DNA from: Ovis canadensis
Lineage: Eukaryota; Chordata; Mammalia; Artiodactyla; Bovidae
Reading direction: 5' to 3'
Assembly (NCBI RefSeq): GCF_042477335.2
Contig: NC_091245.1
Span: 228,345,501 to 228,409,500, forward strand
Length of the DNA stretch: 64,000 bases
Shown: positions 11,664-22,442 of the stretch, one piece after another
Layout: the number at the start of each line of letters is the position of its first letter
Position numbering within the stretch: the stretch's first letter is position 1
The notes under the pieces: generated by a model
What the model was told of the DNA's origin: nothing
Seen by the model: the letters and a program-made list of their open reading frames with translations, nothing else
The model's database searches: none
Program-made: the position numbers and the translations under genes

Positions 11664-12070
11664 GCAAAGCAAGCAGGCACAAACTTATTTCTCTTGTTCT
11701 CACTAGCCTGGCACCTAGCACATTGCAACTAGATACAAAGAAAACAAAGGTATAGAAGCTTTATAGATGTTGCCACTGCAACGGTAATTTATACACTCAC
11801 ATTTAGGCAACCCAGGAGAACTCTGCATGTTATGATGGCAAACTGAAGTCGTGTTCCCCTTGATAGTAAATAATGATCAATGACTAATAGAACCCTCAAA
11901 TATTGGAAATCAAAGGATAAAACATTACAAAGCAAGAAACTAACCAGATAATTATTGTTGCCACCCATCAAACAGCTTTTAACAGAATTTTTTAAACTGA
12001 TGATTACCTTAATACATTTTCAGTGCAGTCTGGTTTGAAAACATGCTAAATGAGTCAATTAAGTTGAGGC
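11664..12070 (-). repeat. Right arm of the ~400 bp inverted repeat
   Basis: Reverse complement of 8,528-8,936. The inner edge lies within about 10 bp of the BovB 3' end; the outer edge ends at 'aagttgaggc', after which the flanks no longer match. The 60-codon open frame at 11,789-11,971 lies in this non-coding repeat. Confidence 0.9.
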
Positions 12071-13182
12071 ACGAAGAGCTTTCTTAGGACTGAAACAATA
12101 GAGTAAACTCCAGGCATTAAGCACAGATGACTACAGAGAAAGTTAAAGGAAAAGGGAGCAGAAAGCAGTGACAGAGTGAAAACACTCTGAGAAAGACTGT
12201 CTTCTTATTCACCATGATGATTGTTTTCTGATAAATAGCTTGCCTTTCCCTCTCAGTTCTTTTTATCTGAAGGTCTGCTCTACTATAACAAAACTCTGTT
12301 CTACTAAAACTAACTGTGGGTATCATTTAATAATTTTTTAAACCCCCTCTAATTTGCACAGATTAATTAGCACATATACAAGATAACAATAAATTCTGGG
12401 GTATGTAGCCATGTCATTTTTATATGAAACAACAGAACTGATTTACAGAATTGTTACTCTTTTTCACTTTTATGCTAAGAAACTTTCAGATGCCAGATCA
12501 CTTTGATTTGCATTCCAGATTGTCAGTCTCAAATTCTGAACTATACATACAATCAATGTGAATATAGATTACATACACCATTTCCTATGATAATCATCAT
12601 GGGAAGCAAAATGTCGATAATAAAAAAAGCTACCCGAAGTCTTGGCATTTTTTTCTCTTGAGGAAAATGCAAACAAGCATGTGAATCACCTTAATTTCTG
12701 CTTGTAAATAGTAACTCAAATGCTTTCTTCAGAAATAGAAGTAGAGTGATGTCATCATCATAATTGCACTCAAAATAGCAATAATCTTGAAATTTTTGAT
12801 GGGGAGGAAAATGATGAATGTTTTATACCTCACATGGAAAAAATGTTATTGCCTCTGACCTTCAAAATGCATTTAGTCTACTTCATGAATAACCTACATT
12901 TACTGAAAGCATTATTCACTTAAGGCCAAAGGAGACAGTAATTAGATGCCCTCCTTTAAAATTTCAACCTTTCGAATATGTTGACCCTAGTTTAGGAATC
13001 CACCACATTTAAAGCTTCAGTAATAATATGAGCAACTGTTTGTCCATAAGAAGAGACAGTCACATTTCCACCAATTAATCATTTGCTTTCAATAAAGTAC
13101 AAACCTATATCATAGCATCTACCACAAAAGCTAAGTTCTAAACTAGGAAATAAGTAATTCAGCTCTCCCTTGGCATTTTTCT
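12071..13182. other. Single-copy sequence
   Basis: No gene or repeat recognised over 1.1 kb. Confidence 0.45.
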
Positions 13183-13292
13183 TGGTGAAGGAAATGGCAA
13201 CCCACTCCAGTACTCTTGCCTGGAGAATCCCACGGAGGGAAGGGCCTGGTAGGCTACAGTCCACGGGGTCACAAAGAATCAGACATGACTGA
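13183..13292 (+). mobile_element. Bov-A SINE monomer
   Basis: 'gaaggaaatggcaacccact' to 'agaatcagacatgactgac'; only the Bov-A body without the tRNA head. It is followed directly by TA and CA microsatellites, probably grown from its tail. Confidence 0.88.
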
Positions 13293-13296
13293 CTAT

Positions 13297-13298
<2 letters not shown>

Positions 13299-13358
<60 letters not shown>
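13299..13358. repeat. Compound microsatellite (TA)~23(CA)~7
   Basis: Uninterrupted TA run to about 13,344 then CA to 13,358. Confidence 0.95.
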
Positions 13359-13466
13359 ATTACATATTCTGAGTTGTTTTTCATATTCTTCCTAAAAAAA
13401 ATGACAAAAATGAAATATAGGTATTTATGGTGTTCATGACAATATGGAGGTTTTTAAACATGTGTA

Positions 13467-13733
13467 TCAGTTCAGTTTATTTCAGTCGCTCAGTCATGTC
13501 CGACTCTTTGCGACCCCATGAACTGCAGCATGCCAGGCCTCCCTGTCCATCACCAACTCCTGGAGTTCACTCAGACTCACGTCCATCAAGTCAGTGATGC
13601 CATTCAGCTATCTCGTCCTCTGTTGTCCCCTTCTCCTCCTGCCCCCAATCCCTTCCAGCACCAGAGTCTTTTCCAATGAGTCAGCTCTTCGCATGAGGTG
13701 GCCAAAGTACTGGAGTTTCAGCTTTAGCATCAT
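13467..13733 (-). mobile_element. BovB LINE 3' end, ~267 bp
   Basis: Reverse complement of the BovB 3' terminus: begins tcagttcagttt, then 'cgctcagtcatgtccgactc', 'cctccctgtccatcaccaac', 'gccaaagtactggagtttca'. A severely 5'-truncated insertion. Confidence 0.92.
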
Positions 13734-13879
13734 ATACATATATATAATTTTTAATATTTCCATGGAGCAATGTTATCACTATAATATTAATAATGTGTAT
13801 ATATTTAACTTTCTATATCTTCAAAACATATTTTTTAAATATGCATACTGAAGAAAATGTTTTACAAGTCCCTACAGCC
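13734..13879. other. AT-rich spacer
   Basis: Nothing recognised. Confidence 0.4.
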
Positions 13880-14632
13880 TGAAGAAATATCAATAACCTA
13901 ACCTCAGATATGCAGATGACACCACCCTTATGGCAGAAAGTGAAAGAGGAACTAAATAGCCTCTGGATGAAGGTGAAATAGGAGAGTGAAAAAGCTGACT
14001 TAAAACTCATCTTTCAAAACCCTAAGATCATGGCATCTGGTCCCATCACTTCATGGCAAATAGATGGGGAAACAATAGAAACAGTGACAGACTTTATTTT
14101 CTTGGGCTCCAAAATCACTGTAGATGGTGACTGCAGCCATGAAATTAAAAGATGCTTGCTGCTTAGAAGAAAAGCAATGGCAAACCTAGATAGTGTATTA
14201 AAAAGCAAAGACATCACTTTGCCAACAAAGGTCCATCTAGTCAAAGATATGGTTTTTCCATTGTCATGTATGGATGTGAGAATTGGACAATAAAAAAGGC
14301 TGAGCGCCTTTGAACTGTGGGGCTGGAGAAGACTCTTGAGATTCCCTTGGACAGCAAGGAGATCAAAGCAGTCAATCCTAAAGGAAATCAACCCTGACTA
14401 CTCACTGGAAGTACTGATGCTGAAGCTAAAGCTCCAATACCCTGGCCATGTGATGTGAAGAGCCACCTCATTGGAAAAGTCCCTGACGCTGGGAAAGACT
14501 GAAGGCAGGAGGAGAAGATGGCAAAGGTGATGAGATGGTTGGATAACATCACTGACTCAATAGACAGGCCTCCAGAAAACAGTGAAGGACAGGGAAACCT
14601 GGTGTGCTGCAGGCCAGGAATTCGCAAATAGT

Positions 14633-14644
14633 AGGGCACAACTG
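14633..14644 (+). repeat. Target-site duplication, left copy
   Basis: agggcacaactg, repeated exactly at 14,903-14,914; it brackets the Bov-A2 SINE inside the BovB. Confidence 0.9.
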
Positions 14645-14902
14645 CCCCACTCCAATACTCTTGCCTGGAAAATCCCATGGACGGAGGAGCCTGGAGGGCT
14701 GCAGTCCATGGGGTTGCTATGAGTCAGACACGACTGAGCAACTTCACTTTCACTTTTCACTTTCATGCATTTTGGAGAAGGAAATGCCAACCCACTCCAG
14801 TGTTCTTGCCTGGAGAATCCCAGGGACAGGGGAGCTTGGTGGGCTGCCATCTATGGGGTCTCACAGAGTCGGACATCACTGAAGCAACTTAGCAGCAGCA
14901 GC
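14645..14902 (+). mobile_element. Bov-A2 SINE inside BovB
   Basis: Two Bov-A monomers ending in an AGC tail, bounded by a perfect 12 bp target-site duplication. The SINE is therefore younger than the host BovB. Confidence 0.95.
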
Positions 14903-14914
14903 AGGGCACAACTG
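14903..14914 (+). repeat. Target-site duplication, right copy
   Basis: agggcacaactg, identical to 14,633-14,644. Confidence 0.9.
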
Positions 14915-14929
14915 AGCAACTGAACAACA

Positions 14930-16033
14930 AGTCCAGATCCAAGAAAGTACTTCAAAGTAGTTTTAATGTGTTTAAGTGGCCCCAAATACTTTTGTCAAAA
15001 TTTTATATGTACACTAATTCCCCAGGAAAAAAACCTCCCTCTTTTTTTTTTTTTCCAAACTTGGACTACATTGTTCAGAAATATTTGTTAAAATAAAAAT
15101 GCTTTAAAGATGTTCTCTTCCTAAATCTCTATAAAGTGCAATAAAAAAAAAAACAATTAGGACTATATGTTAGTTTGACTTACTGTTTTAACTGAAAGCT
15201 ATTTTGTTATGAAATTGCAATTTCTCTTTGAAAAAAAATTTGCCTGTCAAAGGTAAAAAAAAAAAAACTTTGTATTACCCCAATCCAGTGTGACAGTTTC
15301 TATGTTCTCAGGATTCAACAAAATGAAATATAAAGGTATAAGGAATAAAAATGAAACATAAAAACAGAAGAGAGTGAGAAGAGAGGATGATAAAATGTAA
15401 TAGTTTTATCATAAGGCATAAAAATCTTAAAACGAATATGACACAATAATGAAAAGCATATATACTTAAGGTAGGAATTTATGGTATCAGTTTGCTCACT
15501 CTGTTCTCAAAATGCTCAAGGATTCTAAAAATAACTTACTTTTAGTCCAAAGTCTTCTCACATTCTTTTCAATTCTCCTGATGCTGAATGTAACCAAGTG
15601 TGTAGCCACTTAAGCTGCACACATTCACAGTCTTTGGGGAAAACGCACTTTTCTATTACATCTACCTCAGCCCCTTCTAGCAGTACTTGCTATAAGCTGT
15701 AGTGCAAAGGTGATTTCTTCAGTGATTTAAAGGATGTATAGAAGAAGTTGAACAAAAAAGTGACAAAAGAATAAAGAAGAAACGGGGAGAGGATGACAAA
15801 GAACTATTTTTGTCTTAAAAGGTCACCACAAAATATGTATTTAAAGACACAATAGGAGTAGCAATCAGCCATAGAATTCCACAGGAAAAGGCTTTCACCA
15901 CAGGGTCTGGATTGTGACTCATTCACTGGGGATTCACATTAATGCCACTTCTTAGGAGGCATCTTTGGGAAGTGGTTCATATTTTCTTTATTAAGTCATT
16001 CCTGGTGGGGATCTTCTCTAGCTAGTTTGATAT
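14930..16033. other. Single-copy sequence
   Basis: No gene or repeat recognised in 1.1 kb; several A and T homopolymers near 15,040, 15,145 and 15,255. Confidence 0.45.
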
Positions 16034-16244
16034 CCTGAAGTGTTAGTCACCCAGTCATGTCTTGCTCTTTGCGAACCCATGGACTGTAGCCTTCCAGATT
16101 CCTCTGTCCATGGGATTTTTCAGGCAAGAATATTGGAGAGGATAGCCACTTCCTTCTACAGGGGATGTTCCCTACCCAAGTATCAAAGCTGGGTCTCCTA
16201 CACTGCAGGCAGATTCTCTACCATCTGAGCCACGAGGAAAGCCT
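16034..16244 (-). mobile_element. Bov-tA SINE
   Basis: Reverse orientation: 'gttagtcacccagtcatgtc' at the 3' side through 'tctgagccacgaggaaagcc', the reversed tRNA head. Confidence 0.92.
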
Positions 16245-16308
16245 CAATTTGTCTTATTTTAAATATATATGCATTTACTTCTGAACATCATGTTCAACTT
16301 GATACAAA

Positions 16309-16455
16309 TGTAAGGGAGTCAATTCCTAGATAGACTGATAAGAAGCCTGGGGTTCCCAAGGAGGAGAAAGGAGTCTGGGGCTCTAGAAGTGGAGACAGGA
16401 GTCTGGGGTTCTCAAGGACGAGGAAAGAACATTTTTTTTTCCCCTCTGCATTCCT
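16309..16455 (+). mobile_element. ERV-type LTR, 5' segment
   Basis: Begins TG at 16,309 (tgtaagggagtcaattcc) and carries repeated 'aggagtctgggg' units (around 16,368 and 16,396). It stops where a minus-strand BovB starts. I read this as the U3 start of the LTR continued at 17,700-17,843 and 18,580-18,952. That joining is inferred from the element layout and a remembered ruminant LTR pattern. Confidence 0.55.
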
Positions 16456-17695
16456 TCAGTTCAGTTCAGTTCAGTCACTCAGTCGTGTCCAACTTTGTGA
16501 TCCCATGAATCGCAGCATGCCAGGTCTCCCTGTCCATCACCAACTCCCAGAGTTCACTCAGACTCACATCCGTCGAGTCAGTGATGCCATCCAGCCATCT
16601 CATCCTCTGTCGTCCCCTTCTCCTCCCGCCCCCAATCCCTCCCGGCATCAGAGTCTTTTCCAATGAGTCCACTCTTCGCATGAGGTGGCCAAAGTGCTGG
16701 AGTTTCAGCTTTAGCACCATTCCTTCCAAAGAAATCCCAGGCTGATCTCCTTCCGAATGGACTAGTTGGATCTCCTTGCAGTCCAAGGGACTCTCAAGAG
16801 TCTTCTCCAACACCACAGTTCAAAAGCATCAATTCTTCAGTGCTCAGCCTTCTTCACAGTCCAACTCTCACATCCATACATGACCACAGGGAAAAACATA
16901 GCCTTGACTAGACAGACCTTAGTCGGCAAAGTACTGTCTCTGCTTTTGAATATACTATCTAGGTTGGTCATAACTTTTCTTTGAAGGAGTAAGCGTCTTT
17001 TAATTTCATGGCTGCAGTCACCATCTGCAGTGATTTCGGAGCCCCAAAAATAAAGTTTGACATTGTTTACACTGTTTCCCCATCTATTTCCCATGAAGTG
17101 ATGGGACCAGATGCCATGATCTTTGTTTTCTGAATGCTGAGCTTTAGGCCAACTTTGTCACTCTCCACTTTCACTTTCATCAAGAGGCTTTTTAATTCCT
17201 CTTCACTTCCTGCCATAAGGGTGGTGTCATCTGCATATCTGAGGTTATTGATATTTCTCCTGGCAATCTTGATTCCAGCTTGTGTTTCTTCCAGTCCAGC
17301 GTTTCTCATGATGTACTACTCTACATAGAAGTTAAATAAGCAGACTGAAAATAAATAAATAAATGAATGAATGAATAAGCAGAGTGACAATATACAGCCT
17401 TGACGTACTCCTTTTCCTATTTGGAACCAGTCTGTTGTTCCATGTCCAGTTCTAACTGTTGCTTCTTGACCTGCATACAGATTTCTCAAGAGGCAGGTCA
17501 GGTGGTGTGGTATTCCCATCATTTTCAGAATTTTCCCCAGTTTATTGTGGTCCACACAGTCAAAGGCTTTGGCATAGTCAATAAAGCAGAAATAGATATT
17601 TTTCTGGAACTTTCTTGCTTTTTCCATGATCCAGAGGATGTTAGCAATTTGATCTCTGATTCCTCTGCTTTTTCTAAAACTAGCTTGAGTCTTAC
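16456..17695 (-). mobile_element. BovB LINE, ~1.24 kb, within an LTR
   Basis: 3' end at 16,456 (ttcagttcagttcag); extends in reverse through the RT domain. Antisense translations show pieces such as NNLRYADDTTLMAGS, FCFIDYAKAFDCVDHNK and GVRQGCILS, broken between frames. Its 5' end is at about 17,690 (tagcttgag). A GAAT/AAAT tetranucleotide expansion interrupts it at 17,335-17,395. Confidence 0.92.
17330..17396. repeat. (AAAT)n(GAAT)n expansion with duplicated flank
   Basis: In BovB the text reads straight from 'aagttaaataagcag' to 'gtgacaatatac'. Here a tract of aaataaat/gaatgaat units sits between two copies of an aataagcaga-type sequence, so the flank itself was duplicated. Confidence 0.7.
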
Positions 17696-17699
17696 TCAT

Positions 17700-17843
17700 T
17701 TTTTTTTTTTTCTTTAAGCCTGGAACTGATGATTACACAACAAACAACTCAGTTTAAACTCTGTACTAGGGATTATATAACAACAATGTATCCTGTTTGA
17801 GGACAGTTTCTCCTTCCTGAAAACCTTCTGACTAATCCTAATA
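17700..17843 (+). mobile_element. ERV-type LTR, middle segment
   Basis: Between two minus-strand BovBs. Starts with a T-rich run and 'ctttaagcctggaactgatg', ends in cctaata, which recurs as cctgata at 18,580 beyond the second BovB. That supports one LTR interrupted by it. Joining to the 16,309 segment is less certain. Confidence 0.55.
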
Positions 17844-18579
17844 AATTCAGTTCAGTTCAGTTCAGTTCAGTCGCCCAGTCGTGTCCGACTCTTTGTGACC
17901 CCATGAATCATAGCATGCCAGGCCTCCCTGTCCAACACCATCTCCCGGAGTTCACTCAGACTCACATCCATCGAGTCCGTGATGCCATCCAGCCATCTCA
18001 TCCTCTGTCGTCCCCTTCTCCTCCTGCCCACAATCCCTTCCAGAATCAGAGTCTTTTCCAATGAGTCCACTATTCGCATGAGGTGGCCAAAATACTGGAG
18101 TTTCAGCTTTAGCATCATTCCTTCCAAAGAAATCCCAGGGTTGATCTCCTTCAGAATGACTGGTTGGATCTCCTTGCAGTCCAAGGGACTCTCAAAAGTC
18201 TTCTCCAACACCACAGTTCAAAAGCATCAATTCTTCAGAGCTCAGCCTTCTTCACAGTCCAACTCTCACATCCATACATGACCACAGGAAAAACCATAGC
18301 CTTGACTAGACGGACCTCAGTGGGCAAAGTAATGTCTCTGCTTTTTAATATGCTATCTAGATTGGTCATACCTTTTCTTCCAAGGAGTAAGCGTCTTTTA
18401 ATTTCATGACTGCAGTCACCATCTGCAGTGATTTTGGAGCCCAGAAAAATAAAGTCTGACACTGTTTCTACTGTTTCCCCATTTATTTCCCATGAGGTGA
18501 TGGGACCAGATGCCATGATCTTCGTTTTCTGAATGTTGAGCTTTAAGCCAACTTTTTAACTCTCCTCTTTCACTTTCAG
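17844..18579 (-). mobile_element. BovB LINE 3' part, ~736 bp, within an LTR
   Basis: Starts with ttcagttcagttcagttcag (3' end) and reads in reverse to 'ctttaagccaactttttaac'. Bounded by a 7 bp near-duplication (cctaata, 17,837-17,843; cctgata, 18,580-18,586). Antisense frames 17,867-18,214 and 18,235-18,516 hold the C-terminal BovB region in two frames. Confidence 0.93.
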
Positions 18580-18952
18580 CCTGATATCTTAGAATGTATA
18601 TTATGGAAGTGGGTCTGGTAGGCTCCTTCTATTGTTAAATTCTAATCCTGTTATCCTAAAATGTAAATTGCAGGAGTGGGTCTGGTAAAGTTTTTACAAC
18701 CTTGAGACATTCTTTTGATTTATTGTAATAACTAATTTAAAAAGTAATAACTCCCTTGCTATCATTTGCAAGGGGGGTGTCACTCTCCACCCCCCCCTTC
18801 TGATGTCTGTCAGAAGCTGTCTCTGTACCATTATATACTTTAATAAAACTCTGTTACACAAAAGCTCTTGGGTGATCAAACCTGGTTCCTAGTCCTAAAG
18901 TGAAATCTTCTTCCAAGATCACGAATCCAACACCGTTCATCATAAGCTATCA
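18580..18952 (+). mobile_element. ERV-type LTR, 3' segment (R-U5)
   Basis: Contains a GC-rich hairpin (18,770-18,799), an AATAAA polyadenylation signal in 'tttaataaaactctg' (about 18,840), and a U5-like end '...cataagctatca' closing in CA at 18,952. Plus-strand LTR remnant; no coding region attached. I found no convincing short target-site duplication at its outer ends. Confidence 0.65.
18770..18799 (+). other. GC-rich hairpin in the LTR
   Basis: aaggggggtg pairs with cacccccccctt across an 8-9 nt loop, with two extra C on the right side. It lies about 40 bp upstream of the AATAAA signal. Confidence 0.75.
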
Positions 18953-19010
18953 TATTCCTCCATATTTTATAACTCTACTACAATCACTGTCATGGATTTT
19001 AATGCCTTAT

Positions 19011-19020
19011 AAGCCTTTTC
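19011..19020 (+). repeat. Target-site copy 1
   Basis: aagccttttc; recurs at 19,105-19,114 and 22,088-22,097. Confidence 0.85.
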
Positions 19021-19104
19021 GGATAGGACAGGGAGGCCTGGCATGTGGTGATTCATGGGGTCGCAGAGTCGGACACGACTGAGCGACTGAACTGAATTGA
19101 ACTG
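19021..19104 (+). mobile_element. BovB 3' stub, 84 bp
   Basis: Only the final BovB 3' region: gacagggaggcctggcatg, 'attcatggggtcgcagagtc', 'gactgagcgactgaactg'. Bounded on both sides by aagccttttc. An extremely 5'-truncated insertion. Confidence 0.92.
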
Positions 19105-19114
19105 AAGCCTTTTC
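19105..19114 (+). repeat. Target-site copy 2
   Basis: aagccttttc, between the 84 bp stub and the long BovB. Confidence 0.85.
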
Positions 19115-19115
19115 T

Positions 19116-22087
19116 TACATGAACATGGGGTTTAAGAGAACACGATGAACAGTATGAAAAGGCAAAAAGTTAGGACACTGAAAGATGAACGCCCCAGGTT
19201 GGTGAAGTGAAGTCACTCAGTCGTGTCTGACTCTTTGCAACCCCATGGACTGTAGCCTACCAGACTCTGAGGAGCCTCTCAGTCCATGGAGTTTTCCAGG
19301 CAAGAGTACTGGAGTGGGTTGCCATTTCTAGATGCCCAATATACGACTGAGGATCAGTGGAGAAATATACCCAGAAAAAATGAAAAGACAGAGCCAAAGC
19401 AAAAACAACACTCAGTTGTGAATGTGACTGGTGATAGAAGCAAGGTCCGATGCTGTAAGAGCAATATTGCATAGGAACCTGGAATGTTAGGTCCATGAAT
19501 CAAGGCAAATGGAAGTGACCCAAACAGGAGATGACAAGAGTGAATGTCCACATTTTAGGAATCAGGGAACTTAAATGGACTGGGATGGGTGAATTTAACT
19601 CCAATGACCATTAAATCTACTACTGCGGGCAAAAATCCCTTAGAAGAAATGGAGTAGTCATCATAGTCAACACAAGAATCCAAAATACAGTACTTGTATG
19701 CAGTCTCAAAAACGACAAAATGATTTCTGATCGTTTCCAAGGAAAACCATTCAGTATGATGTTAATCCAAGTATATGCCCCAACCAATAATGCTGAGAAG
19801 CTGAAGTTGAACTGTTCTATGAAGACCAACATGACCTTTTAGAATTAACACTCAAAAAAGAAGTCCTTTTCATTAAAGGGACTGGAATGCAAAAGTAGGA
19901 AGTCAAGAAACACCTGGAATAACAGGCAAATTTGGCCTTAGAGTACAGAATGAAGCAGGGAAAAGGCTAATAGAGTATTGCCTGGAGAATGCACTGGTCA
20001 TAGCAAACACCCTCTTCCAACAACACAAGAGAAGACTCTACACATAGACATCACCAGATGGTCAACACCGAAATAAGACTGATTATATTCTTTGCACCCA
20101 AAGATGGAGAAGCTCTACACAGTCAGCACAGACAAGACTGGGAGCTGACTGTGGCTCAGATCATGAACTCCTTATTGTCAAATTCAGCCTTAAATTAAAG
20201 AAAGTAACAAAAACCACTAAACCATTCAGGTATGACCTAAATCAAATACCTAATGGTTATACCCTGAAAGTGAGAAATAGATTTAAGGGACTAGATCTGA
20301 TAGAGGGCCTGAAGAACTGTGGACAGAGGTTCGTGACATTGTACAAGAGACAGGAATCAAGACCATCGCCAAGAAAAAGAAATGCAAAAAAGCAAAGTGG
20401 CTGTGTGAGGAGGCCTTATAAATAAGCTGTGAAAAGAAGAGAAGCAAAAAGCAAAGGAGAAAAGGAAAGACATATACATTTGATACAGAGTTTCAAAGAA
20501 TAGCAAGGAGAGATAAGAAAGCCTTCCTCAGTGATCAGATCAGTGCAAAGAAATAGAGGAAAACAACAGAATGGAAAGACTAGAGATTTCATCAAGAAAA
20601 TTAGAGATACCAAGGGAACATTTCATGCAAAGATGAGCTCAATAAAGGACAGAAATGGTATGGACCTAACAGAAGCAGAAGATATTAAGAAGAGATGGCA
20701 AGAATATACAGAAGAACTATACAAAAAAGATCTTGATGACCCGGATAATCACATGGTGTGATCACTCATCTCGAGCCAGATGTCCTGGAATGTGAAGACA
20801 CGTGGACCTTAGGAAGCATCACTATGAACAAAGCTAGAGGAGGTGATGGAATTTCAGTTGAGCTGTTTCAAATCCTAAAGATGATGCTGTGAAAAGGCTG
20901 CACTCAATATGCCAACAAATTGTAAAACTCAGCAGTGGCCACAGGATTGGAAAAAGTCAGTTTTCATTCTAATCACTAAGAAATGCAATGCCAAAGAATG
21001 CTCAAACTACCACACAATTGCACTCATCTCACACGCTAGCAAAGTAATGCTCAGAATTCTCCAAGCCAGGCTTCAGCATTACATGAACCGTGAACGTCCA
21101 GATGTTCAAGCTGGTTTTAGAAAAGGCAGAGGAACCAGAGATCAAATTGCTAACATTTGCTGGATCATCGGAAAAGCAAGAGAGTTCTAGAAAAACATCT
21201 ATTTCTGCCTTATTAACTATGCCCAAGCCTTTGACTGTGTGGATCACAATAAACAGTGGAAAATTCTGAAAGAGAAGGGAATACCAGACCACCTGACCTA
21301 CCTCTTGAGAAATCTGTATGCAGGTCAGGAAGCATCAGTTAGAACTGGACATGGAACAACAGACTGGTTCCAAATAGGAAAAGGAGTACGCCAAGGTTGT
21401 ATATTGTCACCCTGCTTATTTAACTTATATGCAGAGTACATCATGAAAAATGCTTGGCTGAATGAAACACAAGCTGGAATCAAGATTGCCAGGAGAAATA
21501 TCAATAACCTCAGATACACAGATGACACCACCCTTATGGAAGAAAGCAAAGAAGAACTAAAGAGCCTCTTGATGAAAGTGAAAGAGGAGAGTGAAAAACT
21601 GGCTTAAAGCTCAACATTTAGAAAACAAAAATCATGGTATGCAGTCCCATCACTTTCCAATAGTCATGTAAAGATGTGAGAGTTGGAATATAAAAAAAGC
21701 TGAGTGCCGAAGAATTGATGTTTTTGAACTGTGGTTTTGGAGAAGACTCTTGAGAGTCCCTTGGATTGCAAGGAGATCATCTAGTACATCCTAAAGAAAA
21801 TCATTCCTGAATGTTCATTGGAAGGACTGGTGTTGAAGCTGAAACTCCAATACTCTGGCCATGTGATGCAAAGAGCTGACCCATGTGAAAGGATACTGAT
21901 GCTGGGAAAGATTGAAGGTGAGAGGAGAAGGGGACAACAGAGGATGTGATTGTTGGAAGGCATCACTGGCTCAATGGACATGAGTTTGAGTAAACTCTGG
22001 GAGTTGGTGATGGACAGGGAGGCCTGGCGTGCTGCAATTCATGGGGTCGCATAGAGTCAGACACAATTGAGCAACTGAAATGAACTG
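19116..22087 (+). mobile_element. BovB LINE, near full length (~2.85 kb), decayed
   Basis: The most complete BovB here. It begins in the 5' region ('gaacagtatgaaaaggcaaa', 19,148), is interrupted by a SINE at 19,205-19,328, then carries an AP-endonuclease-type domain (GTWNVRSMNQG at about 19,480 and QVYAPTNNAEK near 19,770), the linker, and the RT domain. The RT fragments are at 20,909-21,190 (QAGFRKGRGTRDQIAN) and 21,239-21,607 (GVRQGCILSPCLFNLYAEY, then LRYTDD where YADD is usual). Just after the RT, around 21,635-21,660, about 200 bp of the usual sequence are missing (the text jumps to 'ccaatagtcatgtaaag'). Numerous stops; it cannot encode a working enzyme. It ends at 22,087 followed by aagccttttct. 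Confidence 0.93.
19205..19328 (-). mobile_element. Bov-tA SINE, partial, inside BovB
   Basis: 'gtgaagtcactcagtcgtgt' to 'ctggagtgggttgccatttc', minus strand, lacking the tRNA head. The BovB text resumes at 'gatgcccaatatacgactg'. Confidence 0.88.
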
Positions 22088-22097
22088 AAGCCTTTTC
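22088..22097 (+). repeat. Target-site copy 3
   Basis: aagccttttc (plus a further t matching copy 2). Confidence 0.85.
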
Positions 22098-22442
22098 TCC
22101 TTCATTACTCCTCCAGATCTTTTCTGACTAAACTTAAACTATTGATTTTTTTATTGATTTTTTAAAATAAAATTTGAAGTTAGTCTACCCAGTGAAAATA
22201 TTAAATCCTTGTGGCATTTTTAATGTGATTCCATTAAAATGTTAGATTCACCAGTTGACAAAAAAAATTTATTATCAGGATAATAATGTTTCTTTTTTTA
22301 AATGTTACATGCCTTTTCATTTCTTTAAGTCTTATGTTAATGTTTAAAAAATTTTCCTAGATATTGCTTATTTTATATTGTTTATTTTTAATTAAAAATA
22401 AATCTCTTTAGGCCTTTTATGGATGTTTTCTAACTGGTTGAT
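22098..22442. other. AT-rich single-copy sequence
   Basis: No gene or repeat recognised. Confidence 0.4.

Larger units (their letters stand above)
13880..14929 (+). mobile_element. BovB LINE 3' part, split by a Bov-A2
   Basis: Starts at 'gaagaaatatcaataacct' (just before the YADD box), continues through 'ggcatctggtcccatcactt' and 'attggaaaagtccctgacgc', and ends after the SINE with 'actgagcaactgaacaac'. A Bov-A2 occupies 14,645-14,902. Stops and frameshifts; no function. Confidence 0.92.

Noticed and set aside
13467..14929. Minus and plus BovB pieces as one twin-primed insertion
   Set aside because: Both pieces contain the BovB 3' end, so they cannot be the two halves of one inverted insertion.
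19116..22087. Possibly active BovB source element
   Set aside because: Interrupted by a SINE, with multiple stops in the endonuclease region, about 200 bp missing after the RT and YADD changed to YTDD.
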